Of a stretch of 64,000 nt of DNA, positions 55,317-64,000 are shown one piece after another. Where the stretch lies: contig NC_073358.2 in assembly GCF_027580225.2 (NCBI RefSeq), positions 45,780,001-45,844,000 on the forward strand. Reading direction: 5' to 3'. Numbering within the stretch: position 1 is the stretch's first letter; each line of letters starts with the position of its first letter. The notes under the pieces are model-generated. The model saw only the letters and a list, made by a program, of their open reading frames with translations, did not search any database and was not told the origin of the DNA. Position numbers and translations under genes: made by a program. This DNA is from Misgurnus anguillicaudatus. Lineage: Eukaryota; Chordata; Actinopteri; Cypriniformes; Cobitidae.

Positions 55317-55732
55317 TAGAGCTGGGCAAAATTTTCTATTTTTCGATTAATCGTTTTTTTGTAAAGTGGTCGATTCAAAGTCGATTCTCAAAGGCCACAA
55401 ATCAATTTTTCATATTTATTTCCGCAAACATTCATTCAGTGCTTAAAATGGCGGTTTCAGGTGCTTCGTTGACGTTTATGCCACCTTCACATAAAAAGTC
55501 AGAGGTATGGAAGCATTTTAGATTTCACAGGCAAGACTACAACGATAGTGTTGTGGCTTTTAATTTCTTGTTCACTGTTCTTTTTTATAAATATAGTATT
55601 TGTATTAAATCTATATTCATTGAGTTGAACGAGAATAAAAATCGGTCCGAGAATCGGAATCGAGAATCGATTTGATAGCTTGTGAATCGAAACCGAATCG
55701 ATCTGGAACATCTAAATCAATACCCAGCCCTA
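55317..55732 (+). mobile_element. 416-bp hAT MITE inside I3, exact 8-bp TSD
   Basis: The ends are TAGAGCTGGGCAAAATTTTC and AATCAATACCCAGCCCTA. The TSD GTAAGCAC is exact (55309-55316, 55733-55740). It is an internal-deletion derivative: a short stretch of BED coding sequence is still present, and AATCGATT palindromes mark both subterminal regions. Confidence 0.92.
55448..55544 (+). pseudogene. BED zinc-finger start of a hAT transposase, truncated
   Basis: The ATG at 55448 reads MAVSGASLTF, then KKSEVWKHFRF. The S-E-V-W-x-H-F signature is the beginning of a BED finger and matches the same part of the unrelated-looking hAT at 18090 (SEVWEHF). The cysteine and histidine pairs that would follow are missing because the internal deletion begins there. 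The frame then runs on to a stop at 55675 through noncoding subterminal repeat. I take the ATG rather than the upstream GTG as the ancestral start because of the match to the MAASN-type start in the other hAT. Confidence 0.65.
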
Positions 55733-55854
55733 GTAAGCACACACTTGACGGTACCCGTGATATATCAATAATAAAAAACTCATACAGGTTTAGAACAACA
55801 TGAGGATGAGAAAATGATGACAGAATTTAAATTTTTGGGTGAACTATCCTTTAA

Positions 55855-58243
55855 CCACATTTAAGTTTGTTGTTTTTTAGTTTTAAGTACTCTCACTTTA
55901 GCTAATCTAACCCTACTGTTTAAGCTAATAATATTTTATTTACATGAATGTGAGACCAGGATCCAGATTATAACCCACACACGCGGTGACGTGCGGCATG
56001 AGTTTACGTGCTTGGCACTCTGCTTTCCAGTTGTTCACATCCTACAGTACGTGTCTCGCTACGAATGTGGATTTATTTGGCTTGTTGCTTGAAGAGATTA
56101 AATCACAGACGCCGACAACTGTTTTGGTTTCCGTGTCACTGCCTGCATGCTTAAAGAAACCGCAGGACAAGAGGAAAAAGGGGAAAGTGTGTTTGAAAAT
56201 ATCTATTCAGATACTGATATGGTTATTTTTTGGGGGTTCCACTTTCTAGATTTTCACTCGATGGTTTATCCCCAATCAAGGGTCCTTCCTGTTCAGACCC
56301 GGTCTGAATGGTGAACCAGGCCTGTTTTTGTATGCTTTTGTCAGACCTGTTGTTCCCTCATCCTGCTTTCCAGTTGATTGAAGTGGATTAATTACACATG
56401 AAAGCGTGTTTAATCACAGAAACTCAGCTTTGGTAGATCGAGAGATATGGATAATGTTTTCTTGCTCTGAAAACGTGTGATGGGGAACACGTGGCGCTGC
56501 CTGTGAAAACCTAGCTAGAGTCATTTTTTGTGATTTGCTGTTTTTTACATAAAATTCTCCTAAATAATATAAAGACCATTCTGTGAAAATATAACTTTGA
56601 TATCTTTAGTATTGACTAATGACCTATGATCTTTCATAGTTTGCATGCACTTGGCCACATTTTACGTTATTTCCTTTGAATGGTTTTGACTTGCATGCAC
56701 CCTTACATATTCAACCACACACATCTGTTGACCATAGGGCTTTGTGACCAAATAATGCGATTTAGTCCGAGTACTGTTTCTCCCTGTTGTTTATATTATC
56801 ATGACCAATATCGTTTTTAAGGCTAATCCTTGCATGCACTTGCTTTTGTCACACACCTTTGACATCTCCGTCTGCTTAAAAATACCTTGCGCAACACGCG
56901 GCCTGAACCGGCAACAGTTTAACTTTGCGTTATTCTACCCTGACTTCTTTTACAAACCCATTAGGGCCCGATAACTGCCCGTTAGTGCCGAGAGAGACCT
57001 GAAAGCTTTGTGACCTTTTACCTTGACCTCTGACCCGGAGTCAGCGAGTGGCTGCTCCCCAGGGCAGAAGGAGAGACTACTGGGTCTTGAGTTACTCAAG
57101 CATGTGGATTCATTAACAAATATCTGTCTGTTTGCCCCAGTAATAACGGGGCATTTAAACATCGGGCAGCCAAGGAATCTCAATCAGTGTAGCTGCTTGT
57201 GTCACTCAAAACCAGGTTCATCTGAAGGCTAAACATTTACCTGCTATTAGGCCAGACTCGCTTAATATAGATGCTCACTGTTAGGATACTGCACTCATCA
57301 TATGCCAGCAGCAGTCACGTGATGTGGTGCAGGGAAAGATTTGGAAACCAGAGGTAATGGAATAAGAGCAATGTTTACTTCAGTGCTCTAGCACCCCCTT
57401 ATGGACGTAGTGGATAGTGTTTTAATATCTTGTGCAGTGTTGTGAAAGGGCAAGTGTTAACGTTTATTTATTGTTTTATTCCATCTCTTTCTCCCTTTCA
57501 TCTATTTTGTAACATGTGACCTCACATTTTCTTAAGATATGTACTTATCTAGTTATCTAGTTATTGTTAGACATGATTTGCTCTCTGCTTTACACTTTTG
57601 ACTATTAAAAAATCTTAAATTATTACAAATTATTAATAGCTAACAAACTGTATTAAAAAGTCAATACTTTTTTTAATTAAATATTTCTAAATATTTTTTT
57701 CTATATTATGCATAGTTATACACAATTGATGTATTTATATAGATGTATTTATTGTTTATGTATTTATTTATGCATTAAAATTAGAGACTGATGCTGATCT
57801 GGATATTAAGAAAGCTGTATGGCCGATTGGCTGATACATAACAAATGTAACTACAGTAAATAAGAGAAACAAATTTGGTGAAACTAAAAAAAAAAAACAT
57901 TGGTTATGGATAACATTTATAAATATACAATTTTGAAGTACTTTAAACATATTTACAAGACATGGATTTGACATCTCACGGTACTGTTTAAATAAGTGTA
58001 TTAAACTAGCGTGGTGTTGTGTGTGACACAACATACCGTCATGTTAAAAAGTGAATAATGATTGGTCATTTTACTGTCTGTCAGACTTCCGGACCACCAG
58101 ACCACCAGACTTGTTGTTTTAGTTTTCAATCTATTTTATTAAGATACAAACAGAAAATACAGGAAATATGTACAAAAAAATAAAACATTAATTTTCAGGC
58201 CTAAATGTCTTTTTAGGCATCGTTGGTGTTTGGTGTGACCTCT
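55855..58243. other. Long non-repetitive stretch, possible regulatory DNA
   Basis: About 2.4 kb without a clear element except weak AT-rich patches (57600-57790). 56950-57240 is balanced, with unusual complex sequence such as CGGGGCATTTAAACATCGGG and GCAGCCAAGGAATCTCAATC. Frames of 87, 77, 69 and 88 codons have no domains. Confidence 0.35.
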
Positions 58244-58251
58244 CTTGGCAC

Positions 58252-58694
58252 CAATGGTACATCGATATATCGCGTGTCCCATTAAAAAGGCCTGTATAAA
58301 ATCGAATCTGCATCGCGATTCTGTGTTTCATGCGCAGCTTGTGCATGTACTATGGCGTTTTGGTCAGTAAGAAGTCTGTTATCAATATAAAATCATTATG
58401 AGTCTAAGTCGTTTATAACATGCATTTGAAAAAGCAACACTCGTTAAACAAAGTCATTCAAAATATTCTTTATTATCATGAAAATACTTGAAACAATTTG
58501 AAGAACAGTGATATACATATTCCTGTAGACATTTCCTGGAATAGGGTTTGTAACGCTACTTCTTCTGTGGCACAAGTGGTGTTTCTGCACGAGTGCGCCC
58601 CCTGGCTTTTGGATGTGGCGGCATTTCACCGTAACTCATTCAAATTCAATCATTGAGAAAACGCACATTTGCACGATAAATCGTTACAGCCCTA
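58252..58694. mobile_element. hAT element with diverged ends, exact 8-bp TSD
   Basis: The TSD CTTGGCAC is exact (58244-58251, 58695-58702). The left end CAATGGTACATCGATATATC is diverged from the right end AAATCGTTACAGCCCTA, but both carry ATCGATATATCG / CGATAAATCG. A fragment of the same element lies at 12740-12860. Confidence 0.8.
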
Positions 58695-58851
58695 CTTGGC
58701 ACTAAACACATCTTTAGGGTTTTTGAGCAGAATGAAGGTAAAGAGTTTTTGTGATTGTTGCGGGCAAAAATCCTTGATCTTGCGTCACGTTTTCTTAAAA
58801 AATGCAATGGGATATGCGGGATATTTATGCAATTTTATGCGACGAAATTGT

Positions 58852-59032
58852 GGGAACTTGCAATAATTGCGGGAACTTGCAAAATTGCGGGAACTTGCAA
58901 AAATTGCGGGAACTTGCAAAATTGTGGGAACTTGCAAAAACTGCGGGAACTTGCAAAATTGCGGGAACTTGCAAAAATTGCGGGAACTTGCAAAAATTGC
59001 GGGAACTTGCAAAATTGCGGAACTTGCTCAAG
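58852..59032. repeat. Minisatellite of 18/19 bp, about 10 copies
   Basis: Units are GGGAACTTGCAAAATTGC (18 bp) or GGGAACTTGCAAAAATTGC (19 bp), with a last shortened unit CGGAACTTGCTC. The mixture of two lengths shifts phase, which opens overlapping frames on both strands (for example LRELAKIAGTCK); none is a gene. Confidence 0.95.
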
Positions 59033-59206
59033 AGAAAGGGGAGTTTAAAAACTTGACACATCAGTTTACATTTTTATATAGTTTTTAATACTATATACAC
59101 ATTTCCTGTATATTCTGAATGTATTATATTAAAGAGACTGAGAAACAATTATATATGATCACTATAACATTGCAAAAACAACAAATCTAATTCTGACATT
59201 GTGGCC

Positions 59207-59208
<2 letters not shown>

Positions 59209-59285
<77 letters not shown>
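59209..59285. repeat. (TA)n microsatellite
   Basis: An uninterrupted TA tract of about 75 bp, followed by ATGTATATAT-type imperfect repeats to 59370. Confidence 0.95.
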
Positions 59286-59290
<5 letters not shown>

Positions 59291-59825
59291 CATGTATATA
59301 TATTCATGTACCTATATGTACACTATTTTGTTATAGAATTGTATTTGTGCACATATGTATATATGTGTATATTATATTGTATGAATTAAATATTGAAAAA
59401 GTAATAATGTTAATAACTTTTGTCTGCGCAGAGTGGGGTCTCTGGGTCTGTAATGTTTAGCAACCTCTGCTATAAAGTATCTCAGACTGTCATAAAATAT
59501 TGTTGATATTGTTTAATATTTTTTTACAAAATAATATTGATTATTAATGATCGATCAACACTGTCTGTGTTTGCAGAGCTGCACTGTGGAGTTTTGAGTG
59601 CGTGATAAAAGCTGGTCCTCTACACTGAACTTAAAGTACCTGTAGTGACCCAAAATCCACATCTTAGCCTTTATGAGACCAACCACTGATTTCAGTTCTC
59701 TACTTCACTGCGGGAAGTTAAACTAACTGTACGCAGTTAAAGTTCCTTCATGTCATATTTTACCTCACTAATGCTCTGCAGGCGCTACCTAATGACCCGT
59801 TCAGTTTTCCATGGAAGTGCATCGA

Positions 59826-59828
<3 letters not shown>

Positions 59829-59868
<40 letters not shown>
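59829..59868. repeat. (GT)n microsatellite
   Basis: An uninterrupted GT tract of about 40 bp. Confidence 0.95.
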
Positions 59869-59869
<1 letters not shown>

Positions 59870-61227
59870 CAGCAGGGCCTGCAGTCAGAGTGTGAGGGGC
59901 GCACAAAGGGGGGAGACCAGACCTGAGCCACTGTTTGTCCAGGGCTGAGAGGGGAAGCCAGGCAGGACCACTATCTGATCGAGGTCCCTAGCATTCTGTT
60001 CTTTAGGGCCAGGGGCCAGTTAGGGGCGGACAGGCTGTCAGTAGGGACAGAAAAGGTGAAAACAGGTATTTGTGTTTGCGTTGTGATCGGGTCCGAAGAT
60101 AGCGCAGGAAGAACAAGGTTTTAACTGATTACCATGTATCTAATTTTACAAGAGCTTTTGGTTTCGAAAGAGTAATTTGATAAAGAAGCCTCTTGATTTC
60201 CTGTTAACGCCCGGGCAGTGATGGATTGGAAATGTCGCGCTGGGATACACACTTGGAATCAATCTCCTCTGAGCATTGCGGCCCAGGCAGGCCAAGCTAA
60301 ACTAAATATTTCATGTAAAATGTAAAACATGCTTGCTGCCATAAACAGGCTGTGTTTTGAAACACGGGGAGTCGGAGCTGAAAAATGATTTTAACCAAAA
60401 CTGTAAGCTTCCTCTCGGCGCAACGTTTATTTATGTAGATTGGATAGAGTGGCACATAATTATTCCAGCGCTGCCAAGGTCCTCTTTATTTATTCTCAGT
60501 TTCCTCTCTTTCTCTCCATCTTTAACTTTTCTGTCTTTGACTCGTTTTGGAATTTTGTCCCGGGAAGCATAAGCGATTCTCGAACATCTATCTTAGGAGT
60601 CAATCCCTTCTTCTGTAATCCGATATCAGACGACTCTCATTTGTAACCAATTTAAACAAAAGGAAATTCTCTGTAAAAAAAGACGGCCCATGGGAAAGGT
60701 GTAATTCGTTTAACGTTCCTGTTCATTTTTCGCAATTAATTGTGTACAAGTGTATACGTGTGCGTTTCCACCCAAATCTGTCCTGCCGAGTTGTTTATTG
60801 CCTCAGTGTTTCTGGAGACATAATGATATATATACATGTAAAGATCCTGGATGGTGAAAAAGTCAAGAAGAGGAAAGATTTGCAGAAAAGAAGGGAAGAA
60901 GAGAGAACAGGGGGGAAATCTGACAGAATGAGGCTCAATTTGAGTTAAAAATGTGTTATAATCACAATATAGATATTGACGATTTGGATAATGACCATTG
61001 TTTTTGGTGGTATTGCTTTACAAGAAACTTGCTTTTGGTAATGAGATTTAAAAATAACAATTATTTTATAAATTAACACCAAGGATGTGAATTTCTTTTT
61101 AAGGTATTTTAAGATTGAAGAATTGCACTTTGTTGAATGCATACTTATTTCACATTCATTTAAAAATGTACATTTATGTAAATTTTGCAAACCACATTTT
61201 CTCTCAAATTTCTACACTGGTAAAGTA
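59869..61227. other. Non-repetitive stretch, possible regulatory DNA
   Basis: Balanced sequence from 59870 to 60650 without repeats. 60200-60560 reads as complex unbroken sequence (for example GGAAATGTCGCGCTGGGATA, GCACATAATTATTCCAGCGC). Purine-rich patch at 60855-60940. The overlapping 68-81 codon frames have no domains. Confidence 0.35.
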
Positions 61228-61231
61228 ATTT

Positions 61232-62225
61232 GGGTGATTCTTGCAAAATTAGACTTATGAGGTGTCAATGAAACATTTTGATAAAAAAGTAAATGCAAAG
61301 TAAGAGTATCAAAATAAGAAGCATACACACTGAAAAAAATGACTCATTCAATTTACTCAATATTTTTAAGATAAGTGGTTGCAATCAATTTATTAAGCTA
61401 CATTTAAACAAAAAATTAGTTTTGTTTAAATGTTTTTCAAATATTGAGTAAATTGAATGAGTCATTTTTTCAGTGCAGTTACAAACATCTCTTCATGTAT
61501 TATTTTGCACATGATTTCAAATGGCATCATACAAACCAATTTTGTTGTTTTTTCCACATTTAAGGGGAAAATTTTCATTACCGCAACGTGTCCATGACTG
61601 GATTTGGTTTCTTTGACACAGAATATTTATAATTAAAAAATCTAAAAAATAAAAAGCTTCAGTGCATGTTATACTATAAACATCTACAGTAAAGAAACAT
61701 GTGTTATTTGGTGATCATTGGTAAATGTAGAGACAATAATAAGGAATATAAATGTGTCCAAGACCAATTTTTCTCATCCTCCGCAACAATTTTCAATCAT
61801 TGTTTAAGCCCTCAAGGAACTAACTTTTTTTGTATTAGTTGGAAGGGACATAATTGACGGTGACACTCAAGATGGCTACCAGGTAAGCAGTTCTTATTTT
61901 TTCTCCAGACAAAAGTAGAAATTTTGTTTGTCATAGTACCTAGACAACTTTTTAGTTGTCATTACCGAAACATGAGTTTGTAAATGCATATATTTAATGT
62001 AATATCATGTTGCGGTAATGACAATTTTTGAAAGTGATAATCTAAAAAAATTGAAATTATTCTATAGGAAATATTTTTTAAATCCTCTAACAATAATGGT
62101 TATAGTAAGTTCAGACCTTAATCTTATATGTGCAAAAATTATAATAATAATAATTGGCTTCAAGGGCTTTTTTAAAAATTCTGATGCTGAACACCTTCTT
62201 AATCTGGATTTCGTGAGAATCACCC
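61232..62225 (-). mobile_element. Family E element, copy E5, carrying a short MITE
   Basis: Ends GGGTGATTCTTGCAAAATTA and GATTTCGTGAGAATCACCC, with an exact 4-bp TSD ATTT (61228-61231, 62226-62229). It is the reference for the order of pieces in E2 and E3. Motifs: TTACCGCAAC at 61578, CCTCCGCAAC at 61778, TTACCGAAAC at 61962 and GTTGCGGTAA at 62009. ATGGCTACCAG|GTAAG lies on the plus strand at 61872-61887. Confidence 0.9.
61328..61475. mobile_element. 148-bp palindromic MITE inside E5
   Basis: Ends CACTGAAAAAAATGACTCAT and GAGTCATTTTTTCAGTG. The arms extend over about 38 bp including TTCAATTTACTCAATATTT and its inverse. CA lies on both sides, so a 2-bp duplication is possible. Confidence 0.85.
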
Positions 62226-62277
62226 ATTTACATTTTTATTCAGACCCAACTGTAAGGGTTATTACTCTTTTTCAACA

Positions 62278-62325
62278 TCTAATAATAATTATAATAATAA
62301 TAATAATTATTATTATTATTATTTA
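62278..62325. repeat. (TAA)n(TTA)n inverted microsatellite
   Basis: TAATAATAATTATAATAATA followed by ATTATTATTATTATT forms an AT-only palindromic microsatellite. Confidence 0.9.
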
Positions 62326-62339
62326 AAACAAACTATGTA

Positions 62340-62414
62340 ACAAAAGTAACTTTGCTTTTTTTTAAGACAAAAGCATGTCACACCTTACTTTTGAAAGTGA
62401 CATCCCCAACACTG
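62340..62414. mobile_element. Right-end fragment of the CAGTGTTGGGG hAT MITE
   Basis: ACAAAAGTAACTTTGC, then CTTACTTTTGAAAGTGACAT and CCCCAACACTG correspond to the right end of the element at 52351-52791. The left half is missing. Confidence 0.6.
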
Positions 62415-63130
62415 ATGACTACATAAATGTTCGTACGTTGGCCTTCCATATTTTACCCTCTTATCATTTCATCTGTGTCATGTTATGTTTTAAGTTGTGG
62501 ATTGTGACACATTTCTGTTATCTCATTGTGTGTTTGTGTCTGTATGTGTCGGTACAGTGTTTGTAACACTTTCTTGTCCACAATCAGAGATAGAGCATCA
62601 CTCCCCTCCATCCCGCCCGCCCCTGTCTGTTAACACCCTCAGCATTCAGCCTGCTCCAATTTGTTTGCTGAGGTGTGTGCACAAACAGAGGAAATGGTGT
62701 GTGCTGTTGTTAGAAACACAGGTGTGTGGATGTGCGTCCCTGTTTGTGCGTGCGCACGCGTGTTGAAAGCCAGCATAGGGGCCGATGGCGTGCTGAAAGC
62801 CGTGCTCGTTTCGTCCAATCGGAGGAGGACATGCGAGATGGCGTTGACAGTGACAGTCGAAGGGCCGCAGCACACATGACTAAATTTCACCTGCAAACGT
62901 GGAAAGCTGACGACACCTTAATGTACTGTGTTAGCAGGGGAATGAGCCTTTCATCTGGTTAGCCTTTGACCCTCGCAAAGTTCCCACACACAGAGTCAGA
63001 TTTATGAGCAAAATGCACAAACTGGCAGGTTTTTAAGTGTTTTTAGGCATTAAGCACTTATTTGAAGATAACTGGAGGTATTTGTACCTAAAAATTAAAA
63101 CCCCCAAAACTTTTTTTGAATCCAATATTA
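62415..63130. other. Non-repetitive stretch, no gene recognised
   Basis: Balanced composition between 62570 and 62960. Several overlapping 72-89 codon frames lie on both strands, a sign of composition rather than coding. No domain is recognised. Confidence 0.35.
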
Positions 63131-63136
63131 TTATAT

Positions 63137-63301
63137 CTGTCTGTCTGTCTGTCTGCCTGCCTTTTTATCTATCTGTCTGTCTGTCTGTCTGTCTATGCAA
63201 CTCTTCTTGAATCACTAAATCTTTCTGTCTGTCTGCTTGCCTTTCATCTGTCTGTCTGTCTGTCTGTATGCCTGCCCGCCTTTCATCTGTTTGTCTGTCT
63301 C

Positions 63302-63336
<35 letters not shown>

Positions 63337-63348
63337 GCCTTTAATCTA
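63137..63348. repeat. (TCTG)n compound microsatellite
   Basis: TCTG runs interrupted by TGCCTGCCTTT- and CATCTG-type variants. Confidence 0.93.
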
Positions 63349-63352
63349 TCTA

Positions 63353-63470
63353 CAGTCGTGGCCAAAAATATTAGCCCCCTTGGTAAATATGATCAAATAA
63401 GGCTGTAAAAACTTCATCTGCATTGTTAATCCTTTTGATTTTTGATTTAAAAAATTCACAAAAATCTAAA
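63353..63470 (+). mobile_element. Fragment of a fish MITE (CAGTCGTGGCCAAAAATATT type)
   Basis: TACAGTCGTGGCCAAAAATA then TTGGTAAATATGATCAAATA and AATCCTTTTGATTTTTGATT match a repeat I know from many teleosts. It ends at ACAAAAATCTAAAAAA, where the TATC tract begins, so the right part is lost. Confidence 0.6.
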
Positions 63471-63477
63471 AAAAAGA

Positions 63478-63623
<146 letters not shown>

Positions 63624-63679
63624 CTCTTCTTGAATTTGGCATGGATCCCTAATCTGCCATAATTATGTGATTATGTATC

Positions 63680-63708
63680 TATCCATTCATGGATTTGTCT
63701 GTCTAGTC

Positions 63709-63745
<37 letters not shown>

Positions 63746-64000
63746 ATGCCTGCCTGCCTTTCATCTGTCTGTCTGTCTCCCTGTCTGTCTGTCTGTGTCT
63801 ATCTATCCATTCATGGATTTGTCTGTCTAGTCTCTGTCTGTCTGTCTGTCTGTCTGTCTCCCTGTCTGTCTGTCTGTCTGTCTATCCATTCATGGATTTG
63901 TCTGTCTAGTCTCTGTCTGTCTGTCTGCATGCCTGCCTGCCTTTCATCTGTCTGTCTGTCTCCCTGTCTGTCTGTCTGTCTGTCTGTCTGTGTCTGTCTA
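63680..64000. repeat. (TCTG)n microsatellite with higher-order units, runs off the window
   Basis: The sequence ATCCATTCATGGATTTGTCT recurs at 63680, 63805 and 63884, each followed by CTAGTCTCTGTCTG and TCTG runs with TGCCTGCCTTTCATC- and TCTCCC-type inserts. The tetranucleotide array is therefore embedded in larger repeat units of about 125 and 79 bp. It continues past the window end. Confidence 0.93.

Larger units (their letters stand above)
55090..55850. mobile_element. TTAA MITE, copy I3, split by a hAT
   Basis: Ends AGGGATAGTTAACCCCAAAA and TTTTTGGGTGAACTATCCT lie between TTAA at 55086-55089 and 55851-55854. The interior matches I1 and I2, including CTGTCATCATTTACCCTCAT and its inverse ATGAGGATGAGAAAATGATG. 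It is broken at 55317 by a hAT. Confidence 0.9.

Noticed and set aside
58755..59088. Five overlapping frames on both strands (repeats such as LRELAK and FCKFPQ)
   Set aside because: All are readings of the 18/19-bp minisatellite in different phases.
63165..63365. Frames encoding TDRQ or SVCL/YLSI repeats
   Set aside because: Translations of TCTG and TATC microsatellites.

Overview
The window looks like gene-poor nuclear DNA of a ray-finned fish, most likely a cyprinid or close relative. It is AT-rich, has no long open frames, and is packed with tRNA-derived SINEs ending in the fish-type tail, short inverted-repeat DNA transposons, hAT elements, and long TA, TATC and TCTG microsatellites. I found no complete host protein-coding gene, rRNA or tRNA gene. 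The open frames of 60 to 147 codons are explained by chance, by tandem repeats, or by transposon remnants. The stretch is probably intergenic or lies inside a very large intron. One short splice-bounded segment near 49.87 kb is the only host-exon candidate, and it is weak.

Most of the recognisable sequence is DNA transposons, and many boundaries can be fixed to the base by terminal inverted repeats (TIRs) and target-site duplications (TSDs). Nine hAT-type elements have exact 8-bp TSDs: 11293-12661, 16684-20053, 16891-18061, 18650-19776, 46523-47992, 50316-52325, 52351-52791, 55317-55732 and 58252-58694. Two more (8317-9182, 44134-44809) have decayed ones. Many short elements sit between TTAA tetranucleotides. 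Two further families, here called E (five copies) and F (two copies), have 4-bp TSDs of variable sequence and carry repeated internal motifs.

Layout. 0-2.4 kb: TTAA element, SINE, palindromic MITE, small hAT-like element, TA microsatellite and a 3 x 77-bp tandem repeat. 4.1-9.2 kb: TTAA elements nested in one another and a TA-flanked element split by a hAT. 10.4-16.1 kb: SINE, a TTAA element split by a hAT that itself carries a TTAA element, several MITEs, and a 9-bp-TSD element nested in another. 16.7-20.05 kb: a hAT with a broken BED zinc-finger transposase start, split by two further hATs. 20.3-22.4 kb: a three-level nest. 25.3-27.3 kb: E1 and F1. 28.5-28.9 kb: 6 x 66-bp tandem repeat. 32.5-36.7 kb: a SINE split by a MITE, then E2 split by three elements, one a 2.5-kb element with a 146-bp array of exon-like cassettes. 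38.7-39.4 kb: large foldback. 40.2-43.7 kb: E3, E4 and a TA element. 44.1-48.3 kb: hAT, an interrupted MITE, and F2 split by a hAT. 50.3-55.9 kb: hATs, TTAA MITEs and an element with four ~178-bp modules. 58.2-59.3 kb: hAT, an 18/19-bp minisatellite and a TA tract. 61.2-62.2 kb: E5. 63.1-64.0 kb: compound TCTG/TATC microsatellite.

The stretches between repeats (about 5.1-7.0, 22.5-25.3, 29-32.5, 41-42.1, 48.3-50.3, 55.9-58.2 and 59.9-61.2 kb) have more balanced base composition and no visible repeats. They are where conserved noncoding (enhancer-like) elements would be expected, but conservation cannot be judged from one sequence.

The most unusual items are family E, with an alternating TTGCGGTAATGA-like motif and an ATG-plus-splice-donor mini-exon kept in all five copies; the 2.5-kb element with repeated acceptor-76 nt-donor cassettes; and the multi-level nests, which allow insertions to be ordered in time. 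Family letters (A-K) are labels for this report, not database names.
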